Positions 1 to 4,095 of a stretch of DNA of 5,612 bases are shown piece by piece. This stretch comes from an uncultured Ruminococcus sp. (GTDB lineage Bacteria > Bacillota > Clostridia > Oscillospirales > Acutalibacteraceae): positions 1-5,612 of the forward strand of contig CACXDV010000188.1 in NCBI GenBank assembly GCA_902766585.1, read 5' to 3'. Position 1 is the stretch's first letter. Every line of letters starts with the position of its first letter. The position numbers and the translations under genes were made by a program. The notes under the pieces were generated by a model. That model ran no database searches, was not told the DNA's origin, and was given only the letters and a program-made list of their open reading frames with translations.

Positions 1-103
1 TATTTTTCCGGGACGTTACCATCCGAGTATCTTCGGCACCATCGGGCTTAACTTCTGTGTTCGGCATGGGAACAGGTGGACCCCCGACGTCATCAACACC
101 GAC
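1..103 (-). rRNA. rrf: 5S ribosomal RNA, copy 1 (3' end outside window)
   Basis: The minus strand reads as 5S rRNA of the large ribosomal subunit. It contains the near-universal core CCGAACACAGAAGUUAAG and the following GAUGGUGCCGAAGAUAC segment. The 5' end is set at 103 by alignment with the complete copy at 1008-1123, whose closing helix begins at the same GUCGG. About 13 nt of the 3' end lie left of the window. In the shared 103 nt the copies differ at three positions (plus strand 2, 25 and 95). The change at 25 turns a G-C pair of a short internal stem into G-U, so pairing is kept. No 23S sequence lies upstream; instead a promoter starts 32 nt before the gene, so this is a solitary transcription unit. 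Confidence 0.95.
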
Positions 104-113
104 TGTTGAATGT

Positions 114-129
114 ATCGTTTCTGACGACT
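114..129 (-). promoter_or_regulatory. Conserved 5S leader box, copy 1
   Basis: On the minus strand this reads AGTCGTCAGAAACGAT. It begins at about the predicted transcription start and lies in the roughly 25-nt leader ahead of the mature 5S. The second 5S gene has the same box with one extra G (1136-1152), although the rest of the leader differs. The two halves can pair weakly as GUCGU/ACGAU around CAGAA. It may be a pre-5S processing signal or a conserved initially transcribed region; this is inference. Confidence 0.6.
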
Positions 130-134
130 TTATT

Positions 135-163
135 ATATTATCATATGCATATATAATTGTCAA
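135..163 (-). promoter_or_regulatory. Promoter of 5S copy 1
   Basis: The minus strand carries a consensus -35 TTGACA (163-158), a 17-nt AT-rich spacer and -10 TAATAT (140-135). Transcription would start near 128, giving a leader of about 25 nt. The same arrangement precedes the second 5S gene, which makes a chance match unlikely. Confidence 0.88.
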
Positions 164-174
164 GAAAAATTTTT

Positions 175-207
175 CTGATATTCGTATACAATTTGTATGA
201 TTATCAG
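175..207. repeat. Nested inverted repeat upstream of 5S copy 1
   Basis: The core is the 13-bp dyad ATACAA-T-TTGTAT at 186-198. Outer arms CTGATA (175-180) and TATCAG (202-207) are also inverted, with a centre one base away from that of the core. It lies 22 bp upstream of the 5S -35 and about 77 bp upstream of the -35 of the divergent plus-strand operon. A related imperfect dyad (ATACAA-A-ATGTAT) follows at 214-226 and an 8-bp palindrome TTGTACAA at 242-249. It could be an operator for either divergent promoter; the regulator is unknown. Confidence 0.55.
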
Positions 208-275
208 ATTATTATACAAAATGTATCATTTACCTGATGTATTGTACAAAAATAAAGGCTGAGGCTATGTTTGAC

Positions 276-304
276 TTGATTTTTGGCTGAATCAGAAGTA
301 TAAT
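276..304 (+). promoter_or_regulatory. Promoter of the small membrane protein operon
   Basis: TTGATT (276-281), a 17-nt spacer and a perfect TATAAT (299-304). Transcription would start near 311, giving a leader of about 40 nt before the ATG at 351. A TTGACT at 271-276 is a better -35 match but sits 22 nt from the -10, so the 276 hexamer is preferred. Confidence 0.75.
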
Positions 305-350
305 GCAGATATACGCATCTGAGACTGTTTGACAGAGGAGGGTTATTATC

Positions 351-653
351 ATGCTGCTTGCTATAATATCGGCTGCCGCTTGTTTAGCGGTAACAACAAT
401 AATGTACAGTCCGAGAATGAGAAGCTTTCGTCATTATCGTCCGATCTCCCTGTTTTTTCTGTTCGAGGGTATATGGATAGTTGCGGATTATGCATTCAGA
501 CAGCTAATACCCGATAATGTTTTTATGGAGATAATCCACTATGCGGGGATAATTATTTTTGTCATTTATTTTATACTCAGTATACTTTTCAGCGCGGACA
601 GAAAGCATCCTTCAAAAAGGATCTCAAAAAACAGACCGGCAAAGGAGAAATAA
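351..653 (+). CDS. Small three-helix membrane protein A, unknown function
   Basis: This is a 100-residue protein I do not recognise. It has three hydrophobic segments, at about residues 2-20, 31-52 and 59-81, and a basic C-terminal tail (residues 83-100, rich in Lys and Arg). Positive charges also cluster between the first two helices (Arg22, Arg24, Arg27, Arg30). The start is well supported: AGGAGGG at 336-342 stands 8 nt before the ATG, downstream of a good promoter. The central segment SLFFLFEGIWIVAD (33-46) resembles SLYFLFLSIWWLAN (31-44) of the next gene. The two proteins align there without a gap, share length and topology, and look like diverged tandem duplicates. The stop codon is 2 nt from the next start and the next ribosome site lies inside this gene, so the pair is probably translationally coupled. 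A small membrane complex is a guess. Confidence 0.85.
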   Translation: MLLAIISAAACLAVTTIMYSPRMRSFRHYRPISLFFLFEGIWIVADYAFRQLIPDNVFMEIIHYAGIIIFVIYFILSILFSADRKHPSKRISKNRPAKEK

Positions 654-655
654 CA

Positions 656-928
656 ATGGGATATGTTTATGCGGGCTTATGGCTGCTTATTGCCGTTATG
701 CTTTTCTTCAGATTCAGGAAGGAAGGAAAGGTAATAATTGCGGTCAGCTTGTATTTTCTGTTTTTGAGCATATGGTGGCTTGCAAATCAGCTTATTCAGG
801 TTGACCTGATGTCAGGTATATATATATGGATACTCAGGGCGGTATCCGCATTGGTTTTGCTGATGTGCATGGTCATATATATGAAGCAGAAAAACAATAA
901 CAATGACAGCAGCGGAAATGATGAATAA
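656..928 (+). CDS. Small three-helix membrane protein B, paralogue of A
   Basis: This is a 90-residue protein of unknown function. Hydrophobic segments lie at about residues 3-18, 26-47 and 52-76, with a basic patch after the first helix (RFRKEGK, 19-25) and a hydrophilic, Asn- and Asp-rich tail (78-90). The segment SLYFLFLSIWWLAN (31-44) matches SLFFLFEGIWIVAD of the preceding gene at 8 of 14 positions. The ribosome site AAAGGAG (641-647) lies 8 nt before the ATG, within the 3' end of the upstream gene. The gene is the last of its operon and is followed 8 nt later by an intrinsic terminator. There are no catalytic, metal-binding or signal motifs. The pair is bracketed by two 5S genes on the other strand, but nothing in the sequence links it to ribosomes. 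Confidence 0.85.
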   Translation: MGYVYAGLWLLIAVMLFFRFRKEGKVIIAVSLYFLFLSIWWLANQLIQVDLMSGIYIWILRAVSALVLLMCMVIYMKQKNNNNDSSGNDE

Positions 929-935
929 ATAATCG

Positions 936-963
936 GCAGGCAGTTTATTCTGTCTGCTTTTTT
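936..963 (+). terminator. Intrinsic terminator of the small membrane operon
   Basis: An 8-bp stem GCAGGCAG/CTGTCTGC (one G-U pair) with a 6-nt loop TTTATT is followed by six T. It begins 8 nt after the stop of membrane protein B. It faces the 5S terminator on the other strand with only 7 bp between them, so the two convergent units are insulated from each other. Confidence 0.88.
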
Positions 964-970
964 CAGGCAT

Positions 971-999
971 AAAAAAACAACCGCCCTATTGAGCGGCTG
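971..999 (-). terminator. Intrinsic terminator of 5S copy 2
   Basis: On the minus strand, CAGCCGC (999-993), an 8-nt loop, GCGGTTG (984-978) and seven T (977-971). The stem has 7 pairs with one G-U. It starts 9 nt after the mature 5S 3' end. Together with the gene's own promoter it defines a monocistronic 5S transcript. Confidence 0.88.
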
Positions 1000-1007
1000 C
1001 TTTAAGT

Positions 1008-1123
1008 GTCGGCATCTTCCTGTTTTTCCGGGACGTTACCATCCAAGTATCTTCGGCACCATCGGGCTTAACTTCTGTGTTCGGCATGGGAACAGGTGGA
1101 CCCCCGACGTCATCGACACCGAC
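1008..1123 (-). rRNA. rrf: 5S ribosomal RNA, copy 2 (complete)
   Basis: This is a complete 5S rRNA of 116 nt on the minus strand. The ends are set by a 9-bp closing helix, GUCGGUGUC at the 5' end (1123-1115) with GAUGCCGAC at the 3' end (1016-1008), all pairs Watson-Crick or G-U. The conserved core CCGAACACAGAAGUUAAG is intact. Length and fold are normal, so it is probably functional. The unusual part is the context: no 16S, 23S or tRNA gene lies beside it. A consensus promoter (1186-1158) and an intrinsic terminator (999-971) enclose it alone. The ends are inferred from the helix and could be off by one or two bases. Confidence 0.97.
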
Positions 1124-1135
1124 TATAGAATTTTT

Positions 1136-1152
1136 ATCGCTTTCTGACGACT
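1136..1152 (-). promoter_or_regulatory. Conserved 5S leader box, copy 2
   Basis: The minus strand reads AGTCGTCAGAAAGCGAT, the same box as at 114-129 apart from one inserted G. It starts at about the predicted transcription start of the second 5S unit. A five-pair GUCGU/GCGAU hairpin with two G-U pairs remains possible despite the insertion. The leader between the box and the mature 5S is not conserved. Confidence 0.6.
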
Positions 1153-1157
1153 AAATC

Positions 1158-1186
1158 ATAATACCACAGCATAAAGAAAATGTCAA
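1158..1186 (-). promoter_or_regulatory. Promoter of 5S copy 2
   Basis: The minus strand carries TTGACA (1186-1181), a 17-nt spacer and TATTAT (1163-1158). The predicted start near 1151 gives a leader of about 28 nt. The hexamers and spacing match those of the first 5S gene although the spacer sequences differ. Confidence 0.88.
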
Positions 1187-1197
1187 GTATCAGAAAT

Positions 1198-1210
1198 ATA
1201 CAAATTGTAT
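1198..1210. repeat. 13-bp dyad upstream of 5S copy 2
   Basis: ATACAA-A-TTGTAT is a perfect inverted repeat around one central base. It is the same dyad as at 186-198 apart from that base. It lies 11 bp upstream of the 5S -35 and 96 bp before the chosen ytaF start. TATCAG (1188-1193) stands next to it, as at the other copy. It may be an operator or an upstream activating site. Confidence 0.55.
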
Positions 1211-1256
1211 TTAAAATTAAAAATATACAATTATTTATATTATCCCCTCTTTTTCA

Positions 1257-1293
1257 ATCGGCATATTATGGTAGAGAATAATTATATGCCGAT
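1257..1293 (+). promoter_or_regulatory. Hairpin in the ytaF leader
   Basis: ATCGGCATAT (1257-1266) and ATATGCCGAT (1284-1293) form a perfect 10-bp stem with a 17-nt loop. No T tract follows, so it is not a terminator. The ATGs at 1286 and 1292, both in frame with ytaF, lie in the 3' arm, and the in-frame ATG at 1268 lies in the loop. The preferred start at 1307 is 13 nt beyond the stem. The hairpin may control access to the ytaF start, or be a DNA operator. I see no yybP-ykoY manganese riboswitch core. Confidence 0.5.
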
Positions 1294-1306
1294 GGGATGT
1301 GTGATC

Positions 1307-1915
1307 ATGGATATCTGGGCAGCAGTTATTTTTGCTGCGGCGTTGAGTATAGATGCATTCGGGATAGGCTTTTCGTGTTCTCTCAGGGGGATAAGGATCC
1401 CTCTGAGGTGCAAGCTGATAATATGCGGGGTGTCGGTCATAATAACGGCAGCCGCAACAGTAACGGGATATTTGGCTTCGGGCTTTCTGCCGGAGCGCGC
1501 CGGTAATGTCATTGGCTCGGTTATGCTTATACTGCTTGGAATATATATATTCGCCGGTGCGCTGTTAAAGCACAGAAAAAAATCAGCGGAAACGGAAACA
1601 GTCAAGGCAGCTGATATACTTCTTTCTCCTGAGGTGTGCGATATGGACAGTTCCTCCGATGTGGATATGAGGGAGGCGCTTTATACGGGCATGGCTCTTT
1701 CTGCCGATTCCTTTTCTGCCGGAATCGGTGCGGGAGTTGCCGGAGGGGCTGAGCTTATACCGGTTTTTTGCGGGCTGTTTCAGCTTTTGCTGCTCTGCTT
1801 CGGAGGCTTTTGCGGCGGAATGATGAAAAGCCGTATCAGCGGGGGAGAACTGTGGCTCACTTTGCTGTCATCATTAATGCTTATTGCTTTTGGGATTATC
1901 AGACTGTTATTCTGA
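1307..1915 (+). CDS. ytaF: YtaF-like sporulation membrane protein (MntP/DUF204 superfamily)
   Basis: This is an inner-membrane protein of 202 residues with six predicted helices arranged as two repeats of three: about 2-23, 33-56, 62-81, then 126-148, 150-172 and 181-202. Each repeat opens with an acidic motif, ALSIDAFGIGFS (12-23, Asp16) and ALSADSFSAGIGAG (130-143, Asp134). This is the hallmark of the family that includes the manganese exporter MntP and Bacillus YtaF. The hydrophilic loop between the repeats (82-125) is longer than in MntP, which favours YtaF. MntP exports Mn2+; the substrate of YtaF is not established, so transport is only an inference. The start is uncertain: 1307 puts the first helix right at the N-terminus as usual in the family, but its ribosome site is weak (GGGATG, 1294-1299). 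ATGs at 1286 and 1292 would add 7 or 5 residues. No clear promoter was found. Confidence 0.88.
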   Translation: MDIWAAVIFAAALSIDAFGIGFSCSLRGIRIPLRCKLIICGVSVIITAAATVTGYLASGFLPERAGNVIGSVMLILLGIYIFAGALLKHRKKSAETETVKAADILLSPEVCDMDSSSDVDMREALYTGMALSADSFSAGIGAGVAGGAELIPVFCGLFQLLLLCFGGFCGGMMKSRISGGELWLTLLSSLMLIAFGIIRLLF

Positions 1916-1988
1916 TCGTGCAGGATAATTGAAAAGATGAAAATGGTGTTGCAAAACAGGAATATTTTCGTATTAATAATAATATATG

Positions 1989-2045
1989 CAGCCGCCGGCG
2001 AAAAAATATTGACCTTGGAAAAATGGCTTGTTTTGGCTGTTTTTT
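1989..2045 (+). terminator. Possible ytaF terminator (weak)
   Basis: CAGCC (1989-1993) could pair with GGCTG (2035-2039), which is followed at once by six T (2040-2045). The loop is about 41 nt, long for an intrinsic terminator. An inner pairing of CCTTGG with itself adds little. It is the only stem with a T tract downstream of ytaF, hence listed, but the evidence is thin. Confidence 0.25.
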
Positions 2046-2243
2046 CAGGTAATTGCACAAAAGTGTCCGGAAAACTATGTTGATTGATGTGTAAATTATA
2101 CTTTGTGTATTTTGACATATAAAAATAAGAAAAAAGGCTGTTTTTGTACAAATACGGCAGTAAAAACATGATGAAGGAATTGTTTTCAAAAAAATGTGTT
2201 TATTTTCTTATTTGATGAAATAGGCAAAATGCATAATGTGATT

Positions 2244-2260
2244 TTGTAAGAAACTTACAA
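2244..2260. repeat. 17-bp inverted repeat upstream of the sugar importer promoter
   Basis: TTGTAAG-AAA-CTTACAA has perfect 7-bp arms around three A. It ends 110 bp upstream of the -35 at 2371. The size and symmetry suit a dimeric regulator. It lacks the central CG typical of LacI-type sugar regulators and is not a cre site, so the regulator is unknown. Confidence 0.5.
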
Positions 2261-2370
2261 TAAAATATGTTTAAAGTGTCGTAAAAGTAAAAAAATAAAA
2301 ATTTATCTGACAAAACAAACAAAAAATAATTGTAGTGATTATTGATATAAACAAAAATAACAATATGCCA

Positions 2371-2399
2371 TTGAAAAGGATTTAAGGGTATGTTATCAT
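2371..2399 (+). promoter_or_regulatory. Promoter of the sugar importer operon
   Basis: TTGAAA (2371-2376), a 17-nt spacer and TATCAT (2394-2399). A TG at 2391-2392 makes this an extended -10. Transcription would start near 2406, giving a leader of about 110 nt before the ATG at 2515. Confidence 0.72.
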
Positions 2400-2410
2400 T
2401 ATTACAGTGG

Positions 2411-2460
2411 TTGACGAATGCCTAATTTCGGTTTTCCGTATTAGCAGTCGGCATTGTCAG
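2411..2460 (+). promoter_or_regulatory. Long hairpin near the 5' end of the importer mRNA
   Basis: The outer stem pairs TTGAC (2411-2415) with GTCAG (2456-2460). After one bulged G it continues as AATGCC (2417-2422) with GGCATT (2450-2455). Past an asymmetric loop GCAGTC, TAAT pairs with ATTA, and CGG/CCG closes a TTTT loop. It begins about 5 nt after the predicted transcription start. It may protect the mRNA from 5' degradation. I do not recognise it as a known riboswitch class. Confidence 0.55.
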
Positions 2461-2514
2461 CCTTCTGGCACGGTTATTGTGCACGAAAAATATTCAGAAA
2501 GAGGGATCATTACA

Positions 2515-3942
2515 ATGGTTACTAAAACCAAGAGAGCTCTTGCTCTCATTCTCACAGGTATGATGGCTGCTACCGCTCTCACAGGATGTGCAAGCGGAAA
2601 CACAAACGTTACCCCCAGTAAATCAAACGGCGGTTCAACAACAACAAGCACTGCTGACGGTTCTTCAGCTCCCGGCGGAGCTGCTGACGCTGCTGTTACA
2701 GACGTTGACGATCCTGGTACGATCGAAACACTTAAGTCTGCTATGGCTGAAGAGGCTACTGCTAACGGCGGCACAGTAAAGCTTGAAGTATGGTGCTCAA
2801 GTGATGACGGTAAATTTGAAAAGTCACTGGTCAAGAGCTTCAAGGAGAAGTATAACGACAGCAGATTCAAGTTTGAGATCTCTGTTAAGACCTCCTACGG
2901 TGAAGATAAGGCCGGCAGTAAGATCATGGAGTCTCCGAAGGACGGCGCAGACGTATTCAACTTTGCAGATGACCAGCTCTCAACACTTGTACAGGGCAAG
3001 GCTATCGCAGAGGTTGGTGAGCTTTTCCAGGGCAATGTAAAGGCTAACAACACTGAGGACGCTGTTGCAGTATGTTCGATTGACGGTACAGCATATGCAT
3101 TCCCGAAGACATCTGATAACGGTTACTTTATGTACTATGATAAGAGGGTCTTCAAGACAGAGGATGATGTTGCTGATCTTGATAAGATGATCGAGGCAGC
3201 TAATGCAGCAGGCAAGACAGTATTCTTCGATCTTGGCAACGGCTGGTACAACGCTGCATTCTATTTCGCAGCAGGCTGCTCTATCACATATGACAGCGCA
3301 ACAAAGAAGCAGTCAGCTTCCTTCAATACTACTGAAGGTCTTAACGCTGCTAAGGCTATGTGCCATATTTCCGAGAAGGTTGGCGCAGGCTTCACAGGTT
3401 CAGCAGGTACATCAGGTGACAATGCTATCGTTCAGCAGGGCTTTAGCGACGGTACAATGTGTGCTGCAGTTATCGGTACATGGATGGGCCCGGCTATCAA
3501 GAATGCTATCGGTGCTGAAAATGTCGGCGCTGCTAAGCTTCCTACAGCTCTTATCGACGGCAAGCAGGTACAGCTCCACTCATTCGGCGGCTATAAGATC
3601 ATCGGTGTAAACGCATTTACAAAGTTCCCTGTATCCGCTCAGACACTTGCTTACTATCTCTCAAATGCTGATTCTCAGAAGGCTCGTTATGCTGAAAGAG
3701 GTCTTATCCCCACAAACAAGACTGCTCTTGAGAGTGATGAAATCAAGAACGATCCTGCTCTGAAGGCTATCAACGATCAGAAGCCCTACTCACACGCACA
3801 GGGCCAGTCCGTAAGCAGTAAGTACTGGTCTGCTAACGTAGGCGGCTTCGGCGGCGATATCGTTACAGCAAAGGGCAACATGAGCGACGATGTTCTCAAG
3901 AAGAACCTTCAGGATCTTGTAACTCAGATTGAGAGCGAATAA
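2515..3942 (+). CDS. malE: MalE-like sugar-binding lipoprotein of an ABC importer
   Basis: This is an extracellular solute-binding protein (family 1) of 475 residues that would capture a sugar, probably a maltodextrin-type oligosaccharide, and deliver it to the permease encoded next. It starts with a lipoprotein signal: basic Lys4-Lys6-Arg7, a hydrophobic stretch (8-21) and lipobox LTGC with Cys25 as lipidated residue. A Gly/Ser/Thr/Ala-rich linker follows (26-60), then the binding domain from about residue 88 (KLEVWCSSDDGKFE). Segments resembling MalE are GADVFNFADDQLSTLVQG (144-161), AYAFPKTSDNGYFMYYDKR (193-211), FFDLGNGWYNAAFYFAAG (237-254) and CAAVIGTWMG (316-325). The length is usual for the family. 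The ATG at 2515 is chosen because the signal peptide begins there and AGAAAGAGGG lies 9 nt upstream; an upstream GTG in frame at 2407 would add 36 unrelated residues. The substrate is inferred from similarity only. Confidence 0.92.
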   Translation: MVTKTKRALALILTGMMAATALTGCASGNTNVTPSKSNGGSTTTSTADGSSAPGGAADAAVTDVDDPGTIETLKSAMAEEATANGGTVKLEVWCSSDDGKFEKSLVKSFKEKYNDSRFKFEISVKTSYGEDKAGSKIMESPKDGADVFNFADDQLSTLVQGKAIAEVGELFQGNVKANNTEDAVAVCSIDGTAYAFPKTSDNGYFMYYDKRVFKTEDDVADLDKMIEAANAAGKTVFFDLGNGWYNAAFYFAAGCSITYDSATKKQSASFNTTEGLNAAKAMCHISEKVGAGFTGSAGTSGDNAIVQQGFSDGTMCAAVIGTWMGPAIKNAIGAENVGAAKLPTALIDGKQVQLHSFGGYKIIGVNAFTKFPVSAQTLAYYLSNADSQKARYAERGLIPTNKTALESDEIKNDPALKAINDQKPYSHAQGQSVSSKYWSANVGGFGGDIVTAKGNMSDDVLKKNLQDLVTQIESE

Positions 3943-4000
3943 TTTCAGCTTGTGAGAACAAAAACGAAAAACTGATTGTTGGCTTATAATTCAAATGTTC

Positions 4001-4042
4001 AGTATGAGCAGCTTGTCAATTAAAAAACGGGCTGCTCATATT
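4001..4042 (+). promoter_or_regulatory. Intercistronic hairpin between binding protein and permease
   Basis: AGTATGAGCAGC (4001-4012) and GCTGCTCATATT (4031-4042) form a 12-bp stem (one G-U pair) with an 18-nt loop. There is no T tract, so full termination is unlikely. It starts 58 nt after the binding-protein stop. Hairpins in this position in sugar importer operons often stabilise the upstream message and raise the binding protein over the membrane subunits; that role here is inference. Confidence 0.65.
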
Positions 4043-4046
4043 CAAG

Positions 4047-4083
4047 CCTTTGTTATTGGCACAAACAAATAAAAAAGCAAAGG
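4047..4083 (+). promoter_or_regulatory. Possible masking of the permease ribosome site
   Basis: CCTTTG (4047-4052) is complementary to CAAAGG (4078-4083), which forms most of the Shine-Dalgarno AAAGGAG (4079-4085) of the permease gene. A U-G and a U-A pair extend the helix to 8. AAGCC at 4044-4048 overlaps the masking strand and could instead pair with GGCTT at 3981-3985, so two exclusive folds are possible. Confidence 0.35.
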
Positions 4084-4095
4084 AGATGTATATGA

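Larger units (their letters stand above)
1916..2370. other. AT-rich intergenic region without a convincing gene
   Basis: These 455 bp are strongly AT-rich, with runs of A and T on both strands. Short open frames on either strand lack a ribosome site and recognisable protein character. The region contains a weak terminator candidate (1989-2045), a 10-bp palindrome TTTGTACAAA (2143-2152), a 7-bp hairpin with loop GATG (2207-2224), and the clear inverted repeat at 2244-2260. It is probably the regulatory region of the sugar importer operon together with the 3' end of the ytaF transcript. Confidence 0.6.

Noticed and set aside
1..1123. Tandem duplication of a 1-kb unit, or a mobile element bounded by the 5S copies
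   Set aside because: Similarity is confined to the 5S gene, leader box, promoter hexamers and short dyad; there is no transposase and no longer shared flank.
1205..1306. Longer ytaF reading from a TTG at 1205
   Set aside because: The TTG is inside the 13-bp dyad, has no ribosome site, and the extra residues do not resemble the family N-terminus.
1200..1306. yybP-ykoY manganese riboswitch ahead of the MntP-superfamily gene
   Set aside because: The region is too short and AT-rich and lacks the conserved G-rich core; only a simple hairpin is seen.
2009..2031. Promoter candidates TTGACC (2009) and TTGACA (2112) in the AT-rich gap
   Set aside because: No acceptable -10 at 16-18 nt from either hexamer.
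1937..2083. Open frame of 48 codons on the plus strand after ytaF
   Set aside because: No ribosome binding site, AT-driven codon content, no recognisable protein character and overlap with the terminator candidate; likely chance.
1780..2189. Two open frames on the minus strand
   Set aside because: One overlaps the 3' end of ytaF; both lie mostly in AT-rich intergenic DNA, have low-complexity Ile/Phe/Ser-rich translations and no ribosome site.
2407..2514. 36-residue upstream extension of the binding protein from a GTG at 2407
   Set aside because: It would place residues before a complete lipoprotein signal and coincides with the leader hairpin; transcription is predicted to start at about 2406.
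3943..4095. Separate promoter for the permease gene
   Set aside because: No -35/-10 pair with proper spacing; the genes read best as one operon with an intercistronic hairpin.
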